From Campanula takesimana (taxonomy: Eukaryota > Streptophyta > Magnoliopsida > Asterales > Campanulaceae): a DNA stretch of 64,000 nt. Positions 21,137 through 31,301 of this stretch are shown piece after piece (the stretch's first letter is position 1; every line of letters begins with the position of its first letter). The notes under the pieces are model-generated. The model did not search any database. It had not been told where the DNA came from and saw nothing but the letters and a program-made list of their open reading frames with translations. The position numbers were made by a program, and so were the translations under genes. The stretch spans positions 1 to 64,000 of the forward strand of contig JAOWBW010002207.1 of assembly GCA_026119855.1 (NCBI GenBank), read 5' to 3'.

Positions 21137-22138
21137 CTAGGTAGAGAAAGAGAAACGGAGATTGTTGTCGTCATCCCACATGTCGTTGTAGTCCTCATTG
21201 TCGTTGTAGTCTTCCATGTCACTACATTCTTCCATGTAATCGCTTGGGAACCCTTTGTCGTTGAAGCTTGTGTCATAGGAGGACTCGGCCACTTCTCGGA
21301 GCAAATCGTCAATTCTAACCCCCGCATCATACATGCTTGAAAAATCGTCGTGAAAAGCCCCACTAAGATGAGTGCGGTAGTCCATTTTCAAACACTTCAA
21401 GAAGATGCCCATTTGTTCCTTCTTGGAAGGCCTATCAACCATCTCGGCTAGCTTGTCATTCCAACGACGATAGAAATCCCCAAATGATTCATCACCCATT
21501 TGCAAGGTGCTCTCCAATTCCTTCTTGGTGGGGCGGAATATGGAGTTGCCTTGATATTGTGACTTGAAGGCAAGCATAGCGGCATCCCAATTGAGGCGGG
21601 TGGAAAATGGAAGACCCATATACCAATCTTTTGCGACCCCCTCGAGAGTAAGCGGGAAGCATTGCGCCATTATTTGAGGAGACACTTTCTTTGGTAGCAT
21701 GGCCCAAATGTAGGAGTCGACATGAGCGTCGGGGCAAGAGTTGCCGTTGAACTTGCCAATATCGGGCATCTTGAACTTTTCGGGAAGAGCCTCCATTGTG
21801 TTCATGAGGAGAGAAGCTCGATGAAGATCGGTGCATGGGCCCTTGTGCAAATTTAGCCCACTAAGCCTTTGGTCAATGTAGGACATGAGAGTGTTGACCA
21901 AACCGGTATCAATGCTTTGGACCTTTCCTTCATTCGTGAGCCCCTTTAATCGGTTCTTGAGTTGAGAAACTTCTTTCTTGTGGGCCATTTTCACATTCTC
22001 GTAACGGGCTCGCCATAAATCATCCTTGCGGCGGATATTCCCGGCTAGTGTATCAACTTGCCCTTTCAATGCTTCCACCATGCGGAATAACCCTTCGTTG
22101 GACACGGGAATGCCGTTGTCGTTGCCGTTTGAAGCCAT
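21137..22138 (-). CDS. gag: Gag protein of element B, intact, no zinc knuckle
   Basis: A 333-residue frame from ATG at 22138; an upstream in-frame ATG at 22237 adds 33 residues that are unlike A, so the MASNG start shared with A is preferred. Residues about 10-75 are charged and helical. The centre has the Retrotrans_gag core: DIGKFNGNSCPDAHVDSYIW, QCFPLTLEGVAKDWYMGLP, then FGDFYRRWNDKLAEMVDRPS. The C-terminus is strongly acidic (EECSDMEDYNDNEDYND) and ends LRFSFST. No CCHC zinc knuckle and no protease follow, so RNA binding may lie elsewhere. Gag would form the particle; RT, RNase H and integrase must come from another element. The frame is open throughout and closely matches the gag of A, which suggests recent activity or selection on Gag. 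Confidence 0.9.
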   Translation of the reverse strand: MASNGNDNGIPVSNEGLFRMVEALKGQVDTLAGNIRRKDDLWRARYENVKMAHKKEVSQLKNRLKGLTNEGKVQSIDTGLVNTLMSYIDQRLSGLNLHKGPCTDLHRASLLMNTMEALPEKFKMPDIGKFNGNSCPDAHVDSYIWAMLPKKVSPQIMAQCFPLTLEGVAKDWYMGLPFSTRLNWDAAMLAFKSQYQGNSIFRPTKKELESTLQMGDESFGDFYRRWNDKLAEMVDRPSKKEQMGIFLKCLKMDYRTHLSGAFHDDFSSMYDAGVRIDDLLREVAESSYDTSFNDKGFPSDYMEECSDMEDYNDNEDYNDMWDDDNNLRFSFST

Positions 22139-22249
22139 TGGACCAATTGAGAGAACACGGTCGATCTTAGGATGGCCCCACAAACACCTTTTGAGTAAAA
22201 TGATTTCACCCACAAACAAGAAAAGACTCAACCACATAAAGATAAATGA

Positions 22250-22252
22250 CTC

Positions 22253-22279
<27 letters not shown>
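22250..22279 (-). repeat. Poly(T) tract (poly(A) in element sense)
   Basis: About 27 T on plus, just upstream of gag in element sense. The equivalent tract in A (28604-28613) is only about 10 long, so the length is unstable. Confidence 0.8.
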
Positions 22280-22284
<5 letters not shown>

Positions 22285-22325
22285 GTCGGAAGGGCGTGGT
22301 CCTTTTTGGGGTTTCTAGGAAAATA

Positions 22326-22554
22326 GTGGAATCGTCACACTAGTATATAGACCTTCTCGCGGTCCCATATACTCATCGGATTCCACCACGCTTGTGAGAC
22401 CTACATGTATCGGGATTAAACTAAATTAATGTATTCAAATCATACATGCGGGGACGGATTTTTATTTTCGTCCAAAATAACCACTTTTGGGGACGGAGTT
22501 TTATTTCGTCCATTGCAACAAATTGGCATGTATGATTTGAAGACATTAGTTTAG
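22326..22554 (-). ncRNA. Predicted structured RNA leader, element B (packaging-signal candidate)
   Basis: Two nested folds can be drawn. Fold 1 (22326-22386): GTGGAATC pairs with GATTCCAC, enclosing TATATAGACC paired with GGTCCCATATA around a TTCTCGC loop. Fold 2 (22416-22554): a long stem whose arms are about 30 bases (ending CATACATGC, answered by GCATGTATG) encloses two small hairpins of GGACGG...CGTCC type. Both folds recur in A at 28664-28902 with sequence differences. They lie roughly 190-420 bases before the gag ATG. A role in RNA packaging or dimerisation is inference. Confidence 0.55.
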
Positions 22555-22696
22555 GGAAATCTCGGTACATGGAAACCGACTTGAGTCACGGAGTGTTAGA
22601 CCCTAGACTAGAATTGTGTGGTTTGTGCTCGGCTTGAATATGAGGCTCAAAGGTCACCCCCGGCATGTAGTCATGAACTACGCCACGGGCTGAGGT

Positions 22697-23383
22697 TTAC
22701 CGCTTCGAAAGAGTCAAGGTCTGGTGGAGCTTGAAACTTTCTAGGACGGGCCTCGACGGGTTTGGGGTTGGACTTGTGCGACTCGATAGTGAGCAGTTGA
22801 TAAGAATATGTGCATGTAGTGTGAGGTCTAACATGTGACAAAACAATTTTTTTTTTTTATTTTTTTTATTTTTTTTCAAAAGAATAAATAAAAAAAACAA
22901 ATAAGCACATAATTACAACGTTCGAATCACCCGTGTGACCGATAAAAATAAACAGAAAGTAAAAGAAATTGTATGCAGGCCCGGTGCCCACACACTGTCA
23001 TTCTGTTCTGTTTCTGTGCACTGTTTCTGTTCTGGGAATGCGCCCAGAAGCGCGCGCATTGCGTGGCCTATTCGGAAGGCGCGCGCGGTAGATAAAGAGG
23101 GGCAGAGGCGCCCGCATCTGGGTAACAACCTGTAAATCAGCGGGTTCAAGGGATTGCCTTGACCCTAAATAAAAATGCTTTCCCCTGCAGAATTTGTTAG
23201 CACAGAAACATGGAATGGAAGGACAAGAAGGAAGACGGCGATTCTGGTAATAAGGGTCGGACGCGCGCGCTTTAGGCCAAGGAGGCCAGAGGCGCGCGCT
23301 TCCCCACCCTTTTTACCAGAATGCCCAGAAAACAGTAATAAGAACACCAAAAGTTAAGAACGCAAGTTTAACCCTCTAAATAG
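22697..23383 (-). other. Rest of B leader with GC-rich palindromic islands
   Basis: Between primer site and fold 2. Islands at 23039-23118 and 23258-23305 hold repeated GGCGCGCGC-type words, as in the U3 region of the LTR. A has the same islands at 29368-29442 and 29583-29628. No ORF supported. Confidence 0.5.
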
Positions 23384-23401
23384 TCCCCAGCGGAGTCGCC
23401 A
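23384..23401 (-). other. Primer-binding site of B (tRNA-Arg)
   Basis: On the minus strand TGGCGACTCCGCTGGGGA, one base after the LTR end. It is complementary to the 3' end of plant tRNA-Arg(ACG) including CCA. tRNA-Arg priming is typical of the Tat/Ogre lineage. Its position fixes 23403-24509 as the 5' LTR. Confidence 0.85.
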
Positions 23402-23402
23402 C

Positions 23403-24509
23403 TGTAGATACCCTGGGGAACACGGCTTGGCTAGAGCGGTGAATTATCCTAGGATGTCTAACTTGTTTTAGATTTGTTTAGAGTCGCCACCTATGTTTTT
23501 AAAGGAACATAAGAAAAACCTAGAAATAGCCTAATTTATGTACAAAACCAGAGATTCGGGAGAGAAGGGTTCGGGGGTTAGGTGACGGAGTGGGAAGTAC
23601 TTAAACACCCACTCCGCCCCGCTTATGCGGGTCTTGCTACTATTGGTGTTCTAATGCTAAATGTCCTTCAATTTATTAACAATGCTAACAATTATAATGT
23701 TAAAGAAAAGGGGAAAAGAATGATTTTATTAATTTAATGCTAAATAGTTACATGTTGAACTAGTGCTAAATGATTACATTAAGAAATGAAATATAAATTA
23801 AATGAAGTTTGGAATGTTGGGATGTAACCTTGGCCAAACTTCAATAGTGAAGTGGCCTTTTGGTTGTATCCCTTTTTATGGAGATTGCATACTAGTAGGA
23901 CTAGACAAATAAAATAAGAGAAGAAAAGAGATATTGTACCTTAGGAAAGAGGACTTCAAACTTGGACTTGAAAATGGTGTTGTTGTAGAGAAAATGTTGT
24001 GCAAACACTTTGTGTAGTGTTTTGTAGAGAAAGATTGTTGAGATGATTTGTGTAGAGTTTTTTGTTCAAGTCTCAAAAATTTGGGGTCCAAAAAGAAGTG
24101 GAGAAGAGATCCCCTCCAATGATGGATTGGAGGGGTTTTTATAGTTGAAAGGGGATGTTTTTGGTGCCAATTCGCGGTCACAAAGAAATATTTCCCGGGT
24201 GAAATCCATGCAAAATAAGCAAGAGAGGGATTCTTGGGAGAAAATCTGTAACTGACGCCCCAGAGGCGCGCGCTTCCGGATGTACCATCGGAAGGCGCGC
24301 GCTTCTGACCTCAAAAGGCGGAGGCGCGCGGCTTTGAAAAGGCAATTTTGACAGAATGGACTAGAAAGTTAATTCTGTTATGCAGTTCAGTCCAAAACTA
24401 ACGGGATCAGTTAGGAACTTAACAGAAGTAACAGAAATTAACAAAAACAAGTTAAATAAAAATACTATGTATGCAATCGGGGTGAGAGGTCCAAGGCGGG
24501 GTGTCTACA
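23403..24509 (-). mobile_element. 5' LTR of element B
   Basis: Near-identical to 15750-16852, with few substitutions, suggesting a recent insertion. Palindromic island 24264-24336; TATA near 24143-24134. Ends with GGGTATCTACA directly before the primer site. Confidence 0.9.
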
Positions 24510-24857
24510 GTTGGTACCTGTTATGTGTGTGCTTGGCAGGTATACATGCTTGTGCGATGAAATGTATGATTGATGTGAAGTAGAAATTGTGAGAGAAATT
24601 GTGCTTGTAGTGTGAAATGTGATTTGAAAAACAGAGATTGCTTAAGATGGAGAAATTGCGTGTGATACATTTGAAAGGAGCTTTGATGAATAATGTTCAT
24701 ACCTTCACTTACCATGGCCGCTTGATTTGGGATGGATTTCTGATGCCGTTGCTTTGGTGAAGGATGTCGACACTTTTGATGAAGATGAGTCGCTTGTACT
24801 TTGATGGAGTGTCGGTGAGATGATATTCAGGATGATGGGTTGGTCGTGCCAAAGGCT

Positions 24858-24897
24858 GCCTACATATCCCTTAAAGGGAATCAGACCAGCGTAGTTC
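24858..24897 (-). other. Type II hairpin, element A
   Basis: Plus strand GCCTACATATCCCTTAAAGG, then GAATCAGACCAGCGTAGTTC. Outer stem CTACA / CGTAG (one mismatch or G-U type), inner stem CCCTT / AAGGG. Confidence 0.6.
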
Positions 24898-24914
24898 AAG
24901 GATGATGGAGAACG

Positions 24915-26620
24915 CTGGGGAAGAAGCTAGGAGCAAAATGAAACACATACTTTTACGCAAGTAAGGAGACAAAGAAAAAGAGAAAAAAAAATCTTTTTGT
25001 CGTTTTTTTTTTTTTTTTTTTTTGTTTTTGTTTGTTTTTTTTAAGTTAGTGGGTGAACCATTTCAACCATTGTGTGTTTATAAAGCCAACCCAAGATCAA
25101 ATCATGTTCGGTCGAAGTCCGGATTGCCTTGTTGAATTCTGTCGCTGTTGCCATTATGCCCAACGAAGATTGATGTCTAGCCCCAGAAGATTTGCCGATT
25201 GTGAGGCTTCAAAGGCTTTTGATGTTGAGGTACAAAGGGCTTGTTGATCGTGAAGCCCCTAGAGCACCTTTGATGCCATATTTAGAGTGACTTGCATAGC
25301 CCCAAGATAAATCAGCTTTTGGTCCACTCAAATGAATCACCTTTTGTTGTTGACGTGAGCAAGCCCCAAGCTTCGAGAGATTGCTAAAACCAAATGTCAT
25401 GTACTTGTTGTTTGCGAGCTTCAAGATGGTGGAATGTGAAGACCTTTTGATGTAAAGCCCCAAATTATCTTGGAATCGGCTCGGCATTAAGGCGGATGCA
25501 CTGTCGGGTAGAATTCTTGATAGAGATTTCCTTCTTGCTCTTACTGGGGAGATGAATAGCCTCATTGTGGTCGGTACCCAAATGCCGTAATGTCTTGTGG
25601 TGCCGTCGAGGTCGCGGATGATAAGGTCTTGGTGTGATAAGGTCCCAAATGTGTATGCTTGCTTGAGTCTTCTTGTGTTGAACTAATAACGGATTCGGAT
25701 GCAACTTGTGCTTTTGATCTCAGAGAAGGGGGTGCTGAATTGCAGAAACATTGGATTGGCCATGGCATTTCCCGCTATAACCCTGTTTTGATAGATTTTA
25801 GCATATTGAATCTTCTTCCTTTTCTCTAAGGCTTTCTTCATAACCTCATCGTAAGTCACAACATAAGAATCATCAAATTCATTCATAACATTGGAGCCCT
25901 CCTTTCAAACCAGAAGACCTTTGACGTGAAGTACTAAGAGACCCTTGAAGCTTGATTGCTTTCATGAATCCATAAGACTACCCCCAAATTGCATTGCTCG
26001 GGTACCATTGCCCAAAAGCTTGTTAATTGCGAATCCCCAATATTGCCCTTTGTTTGGATTACTGTAATGCCGTATCCCAAAAGATTGCAGATTGCGAAGT
26101 CCCTTGAGACCTTTGGTGCTAAAATTATTGAGAAAGCTTCCAATATTGCATATGACTTTGTTGAGGACATTGTTAGGAGGTGACGCGAATTACTTCTTGC
26201 TTAGGGAGCCTTTCAAACTCGAGTGTAGTACCTAGAGTGCCACCATTGATTGCAAGTGGAGCAAGAAAAACATATCCCTGATTGGAGGAACAGACACGAG
26301 CACACATGACATGAAGGCCCTTCGACATTCCTCTTGAGAGACTTTGAGGGTAGTCTCACACATCTATCTTGAGCATAGCCCATAGGGCTCATTAAATGTC
26401 GAGAGTAGCAAAAGAATCTCTCTTCTTGAGTCACATAGCCCCTAGGGAGTCATTATTTGTCGAGTAAAGCAAGATACTCATCCTCGTGCAAGGGAAAACA
26501 CATAAGAGGACGTGGAAAGAGCTACTCCTTTCTTGTGAAGCTTTTTGACATACTGTAAGGGCACATGCTTGAAGAACCTTGAAAACTGCATTACATGTTG
26601 TTGTCCCTAGTATTGACTTC
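24915..26620 (-). other. Non-coding middle of A with imperfect AAGCCCC repeats
   Basis: Collinear with 17571-20240 of B but shorter. A T-rich tract lies at 25003-25042. Repeats around GCGAAGTCCC and CCTTTGATGCC recur. No supported gene; this is where an autonomous relative would be expected to carry other sequence, but none is recognisable. Confidence 0.5.
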
Positions 26621-26925
26621 ATGTATTTGTAAATCTTTTGAACGACTCACGAAGGCAAGTAAGTCATTAAGAGAGAAGAGAAGGAAAGCCCCAATTTGAT
26701 TGCAAGAAACTGGGAGTATCGCTCAAAGATAGGAAGCCCCTAGAATCGACAAGGAACGTGAAAGCGATTCCAAATCTAAGAAAGTTGTTCAATCTTGAGG
26801 TGATTAATTCATTGGAAAATGACGCATACAAAGATATCTTGACAAGTTCGAGATGAAGGCTGATCACCATAACGTGTTAGGGCTAAACATATCTTCTTTC
26901 TTGCATGAGACCGGACCCGCAGGTT

Positions 26926-26967
26926 ACCTACGGTCCTCCAGTGTAGAGGCTCAGGTCGCCGTAGTTC
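26926..26967 (-). other. Type I hairpin, element A
   Basis: Plus strand ACCTACGGTCCTCCAGTGTA, then GAGGCTCAGGTCGCCGTAGT. Relative to B the base after CCTACG changes T to G and the facing ACCGTAG becomes GCCGTAG; inner stem CCTC / GAGG kept. T-tracts at 27067-27104 and 27153-27174 sit beside it, as in B. Confidence 0.75.
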
Positions 26968-27473
26968 TTGTGGATGCTCCATTCTTCGTGATGGTTTGTT
27001 GATGTTTTGTCGTGATTGTTGTCCTTTGTGGGTGGATGATGATGTTGTTGTGAACTTCTTTGAATGAGGGGATTTTTTTTTCTGTTTTTTTTTTTTTTTT
27101 TTTGTACTCTAACTTTTGCCTAGGTTGATTTGAGGATTTCAACCTAGCGAGCGTTTTTTTTTTTTTTTTTTTTTAATCCCCCTTTGAAAACTTTGCTTGA
27201 TTTCTCCATGGTTGTTGCTTCTTGGCTTTGTCGTTGATGTTGTCGCCTTTGTCACGATGTTTAGCCCCTAGGCGTTCAAGTGATGGCCTTCGTTCCAAAA
27301 CATGCTTAGACATCTTTTCATCATTTTGCCAAGAATTACATTGAACAACTTGGAAGAGTGTATGAGGACATGAACGACTTTTATTTGATGACACATTAAC
27401 ATTGATGAAAAGGAATAAAACTTAATGCACACATAAGAGGACTTTGACTCATTTTGTTTTTTTATTCCTATTA

Positions 27474-28490
27474 CTAGGTAGAGAAAGAGAAACGGAGATT
27501 GCTGTCGTCGTCCCCTATGTCGTTGTATTCCTCATTGTCGTTGTAGTCTTCCATGTAACTACATTCTTCCATGTCGTTGCTCGGATTGCTCGGGAACCCT
27601 TCGTCGTTGAAGCTTGTCTCATAGGAAGACTCGGCCACTTCTCGGAGCAAATTGTCAACTCTAATTCCCGCATCATACATGCTTGCAAAATCCGGATAAA
27701 AGGCCCCACTAAGATGAGCTCGGTGGTCCAAAGTCAAACATTTCAAGAAGATGTCCATTTGTTCCTTCATTGAGGGCCTATCCACAATCTCGGCTAACTT
27801 GTCATTCCAACGGCGAGAAAAGTCCCCAAATGATTCATTGCCCGCTTGCATGGTGTTCTCCAATTCTTTCTTCATGGGATGGTACATGAAATTGCCTTGG
27901 TATTGCTTCTTGAAGGCAAACATAGCGGCATCCCAATTGAGGCGGGTGGAAATCGGGAGACCCATATACCAATCTTTTGCGACCCCATCGAGAGTAAGTG
28001 GGAAGCACTGTGCCATTATTTGAGGAGACACTTTCTTTGGTAGCATGGCCCAAATGTAGGAGTCGATGTGAGCATCGGGACAAGAGTTGCCCTTGAACTT
28101 GCCAATATCGGGCATCTTGAATTTCTCGGAAAGGACCACCATAGTGCTCACGAGAAGAGAAGCTTGACGGAGATTGGAGCTTGGGCCTTTGTTCAAATTT
28201 AGCCCACTAAAACGTTGGTCAATGTATGCCATGAGAGTGTTGACCAAACTGTTATCAATGCTTTGGACCATTTTTCCTTCATTTGTGAGCTCCTTCAATT
28301 GGTTCTCGAGCTTAGCAAATTCTTTCTTATGGGCCATTCTCTCATGGTTGAGACGGGCTTGCCACAAATCAACCTTGCGTTGGGCATTCTCAGCGAGTGC
28401 ATCAATTTGTCCTTTCAGTGCTTTGATCATGTTGGCTATATCCTCATTGAACCGGGAAAGATTGTCACCGTTGTTGCCGTTGGAAGCCAT
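27474..28490 (-). CDS. gag: Gag protein of element A, intact, no zinc knuckle
   Basis: A 338-residue frame from ATG at 28490 (MASNGNNG start; a further in-frame ATG lies at 28538). Same order as the B Gag: charged N-terminal helix, core with DIGKFKGNSCPDAHIDSYIW and TLDGVAKDWYMGLPISTRLN, then ESFGDFSRRWNDKLAEIVDR, and an acidic tail EECSYMEDYNDNEEYND ending LRFSFST. Most differences from B are conservative or occur in the N-terminal helix and tail; I did not compute a dN/dS ratio. No CCHC box. It is followed downstream by A-tracts and the type I hairpin rather than by protease or pol. Confidence 0.9.
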   Translation of the reverse strand: MASNGNNGDNLSRFNEDIANMIKALKGQIDALAENAQRKVDLWQARLNHERMAHKKEFAKLENQLKELTNEGKMVQSIDNSLVNTLMAYIDQRFSGLNLNKGPSSNLRQASLLVSTMVVLSEKFKMPDIGKFKGNSCPDAHIDSYIWAMLPKKVSPQIMAQCFPLTLDGVAKDWYMGLPISTRLNWDAAMFAFKKQYQGNFMYHPMKKELENTMQAGNESFGDFSRRWNDKLAEIVDRPSMKEQMDIFLKCLTLDHRAHLSGAFYPDFASMYDAGIRVDNLLREVAESSYETSFNDEGFPSNPSNDMEECSYMEDYNDNEEYNDIGDDDSNLRFSFST

Positions 28491-28663
28491 TGGATCTATT
28501 TGAAGAACACGGTTGATCTTAGGATGGCCCACAAACACCTTTTAGGTAAAATAATTTAACCCACAAACAAGAAAAAAGACTCAACCACATAAAGAAAAAT
28601 GACTTTTTTTTTTATTTACAAAAGTCAGAAAGACGTAGTCCTTTTGGAGTTTCTAGAAATATA

Positions 28664-28902
28664 GTGGAATCGTCACACTAGTATATAGACCTTCTCGCGG
28701 TCCCATATACTCATCGGATTCCACCACGCTTGTGATATCTACATGTGACGGGATTAAACTAAATTAATGTCATAAAGCATACATGCGGGGATGGAGTTTT
28801 AATTCGTCCATAATAACCACTTGGGGACGGAGTTTTATTTCGTCCCTAATAACCACCTGTTTCTTTTGGAAACGGCATGTATGATTTGATGACATTAGTT
28901 TA
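28664..28902 (-). ncRNA. Predicted structured RNA leader, element A
   Basis: Counterpart of 22326-22554. Fold 1 28664-28724 has the same GTGGAATC / GATTCCAC and TATATAGACC / GGTCCCATATA pairs. Fold 2 28753-28902 keeps CATACATGC / GCATGTATG; inside, the arm sequences differ from B (GTCAT against GATGAC), yet pairing is largely kept. Two GGACGGAG...TTCGTCC hairpins lie between the arms. Confidence 0.55.
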
Positions 28903-29706
28903 GGGAAATATCGACATAAGAAAATCGACTTAGTCACGGAGTGTTAGAACCTAGACTAGAATTGTGTTGGCTTGTGCTCGGCTACTGAGAGGCTTAAAGG
29001 TCACCCCCGGCATGTAGTCATGAACTACGCCACGGGCTGAGGTTTACCGCTTCGAAAGAGTTAAGGTCGGGTGGATCTTGAAACTCTCTAGGACGGGCCT
29101 CGACGGGTTTGGGGTTATAGACTTGTGCGACTCGATAGGGAGCAATTCATAGGAATATGTGCATGTAGTGTGATGTCAAGCCAAGTGACAAAACATTTTT
29201 TTTAAAAGAAAAGAAAAAAACAAATAAGCACATATTTACAACTTTCGAATCACCCGTGTGACCGATAAAATAAACAGAAAGTAAAAGAATTTATGTGCAG
29301 GCCCGGTGCCCACAAACTGTCCAAACTGTTCTGTTTCTGTGCATTGTTCTATTCTGGAAATGCGCCTAGAAGCGTGCGCATTGGGATACCTACTCGGGAG
29401 GTGCACGCGTTAGAGGAAGAGGGGCAGAGGCGCCCGCTTCTGGGTGAAAACCTGCAAATCAGTGGGTTCAAGGGATTGCCTTGACCCTAAATAATAAAAC
29501 TTTCTCCTGCAGTAATTGTTAGCACAGAAACATGAAATTGAACGACGAGATGAGAGGCGGGCAATTCTGGTGGTGATGGTCGGAGGCGCGCGCCTTAGGC
29601 AAAGACGGCCAGAGGCGCACACTTCCCACCTTTTTCCACCAGAATGCCCAGAATGCAGAAATAAGAACACCAAAAGTAAGAAACGCAAGTTTAACCCTCT
29701 AAATTG

Positions 29707-29724
29707 TCCCCAGCAGAGTCGCCA
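29707..29724 (-). other. Primer-binding site of A (tRNA-Arg)
   Basis: Minus strand TGGCGACTCTGCTGGGGA directly after the LTR; one base differs from the B site (CCGC to CTGC). Matches the tRNA-Arg 3' end at 17 of 18 positions. Confidence 0.85.
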
Positions 29725-29725
29725 C

Positions 29726-30972
29726 TGTAGATACCCCGGGAAAACCACAACTTGGCTAGAGCGGTGAATTATCCTAGGATGTCTAACTTGTTTTAATTTG
29801 TAGAGTCGCCACCTATGTTATTGAGGGAGCATAAGAAAAACCTAAATAAATAGCCTAATTTATGTACAAAACCAGAGATTCAGGAGAGAAAGGTTTGGCG
29901 GTTAGGTGACGGAGTGGGAAGTACTTAAACACCCACTCCGCCCCGCTTACGCGGGTCTTGCTACTAAAGGTGTTCTAATGTAAAAAGCCTTCAATTTATT
30001 GATATAAAAGTGCTAACAATTACAATGGAAAGAAAGGGGAAATTGCAAAGGGAAATAAAAGAGAATTATTTTATTATATTAATTTATGCTAAAGATTACA
30101 TTAAGAGAAGAATAGTATATTGAAGTAAAGATTGAAATGTAGGGAGATGACCTTAACCAACTTTAATGTAATAAAGTGGTCATTTGTCATGTCCCAATTG
30201 ATGGGGATTGTATACATTAAGAAGACATGTAAAATAGAAGAAGAAAGGATAAAGTACCTTTTAGAAAATAAGAACTTCAAATCTTGACTTGGAGATGGAG
30301 TTGTTGTAGAGAAATTGTGTGCAACACTTTGTGTAGTTTTTTTGTAGAGAGAAGCAAGTCCAAGAACTTGTGTATAGTTTTTGTAGAGAAGATGAAGTTG
30401 GGTCTTTTGAAATGAACCAAGAAGGTCCTTTTTATAGGTAAAAATAGGAGGGAAAGGTTGGAGGGAAAAGATGATCATCCATGTGAAATGGAATTGACCA
30501 ATCACAAATAAGATAAATAAAATAATAAATGAAAGAGAATGAAATAAATAAAAGAAAATCAAATAAAATAAAAAGGAAATATTTTATTTTGATGAAAAGG
30601 CTAGAAGTGTGGGATTGGGAGTTAATGAATAAAGGGGGGATGAATGTGGATGTAAAAATGAGGTCTTTTGTGATCAAGAAGAGATGTTGCAAATAAGAAA
30701 AGGGAGGGAAAAATGGTGCAATCCGTTACTGCCATAATAGGAAGCGCGCGGGTCCCACTTTAGGGGCGAGACGCGCGCGCAGCCCGATAACACTTCCGGA
30801 AGCGCCTGCGGGTGGAAAACACAAACTGACAGAAATGACTCGCAGTTTAGTCCAAAACTAACGGTATCAGTTAGGAACTTAACTGATGTAACGGAAATCA
30901 ACAAAAATAAGTTCAATAAAAAATACTATGTATGCAATCGGGGTATGAGAGGTCCAAGGCGGGGTGTCTACA
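29726..30972 (-). mobile_element. 5' LTR of element A
   Basis: Nearly identical to 13649-14915; about 20 bases shorter, partly through loss of a piece near the palindromic island end (about 30840). Island 30741-30812, TATA 30437-30426, hairpin in R, U5 GTGGCGACTC. Confidence 0.9.
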
Positions 30973-30977
30973 ATTAC

Positions 30978-31301
30978 ACCAAGCTTTTGGATCATCAAGG
31001 CCTTTTGTCAAGGCCATCCATAGGATTCTCGAAGAACGCTTAGGTAAACTCCTTTGTTTTCTTTCTTCTCATCTCCTTCTTTGCTTTGAAGTAGTGTAAT
31101 TCTATCAAAAGGATCAGCCTAGAGCCTCTCCAATTCATGGAGATGGTCTCGAAGCACATGCTCAGACATTCCAAATAAATAAGATATTATTTATTTGGCT
31201 CTCTTGGTACATGTTTTGCATAATTTTAAGGCAATGATGATAATTTCGTAGCAAGACCAATCCTAGATAGGGTGGATTGGGTGCTCCTTGACCTTCCCAA
31301 T
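30978..31301 (+). mobile_element. Right part of the split C-family LTR
   Basis: Continues 13648 after the ATTAC duplication and tracks 10480-10800 (for example GGATTCTCGAAGAACGCTTA). It stops at TTCCCAAT, where a minus-strand D LTR begins (TGTGAATACG), so the U5 end of this C LTR is cut off or displaced by D. Confidence 0.85.

Larger units (their letters stand above)
15750..24509 (-). mobile_element. Gag-only LTR retrotransposon B, nested in A
   Basis: LTRs 15750-16852 (3') and 23403-24509 (5') are nearly identical and flanked by GTTGG duplications (15745-15749 and 24510-24514). Length about 8.76 kb. Same layout as A: primer site 23384-23401, leader with two structured blocks, gag, A-tracts, type I hairpin, type II hairpin, tandem arrays, polypurine tract. 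No pol domains. It inserted in the 3' repeat region of its relative A, at a place similar to its own sequence near 17557. Confidence 0.9.
13649..30972 (-). mobile_element. Gag-only LTR retrotransposon A (contains nested element B)
   Basis: It is bounded by LTRs 13649-14915 (3' LTR in element sense) and 29726-30972 (5' LTR) and flanked by ATTAC duplications (13644-13648 and 30973-30977). Without B it is about 8.6 kb. Order on the minus strand: 5' LTR, tRNA-Arg primer site, structured leader, gag, A-tracts, type I hairpin, a long region of imperfect repeats, type II hairpin, [B insertion], 54-base tandem array, polypurine tract, 3' LTR. I see no protease, RT, RNase H or integrase, so it is non-autonomous and must borrow them in trans. 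Confidence 0.85.

Noticed and set aside
21492..21836. Alternative-frame ORF inside B gag (also 27835-28083 in A)
   Set aside because: Shadow frames of the gag genes; their pattern follows the conserved Gag codons.
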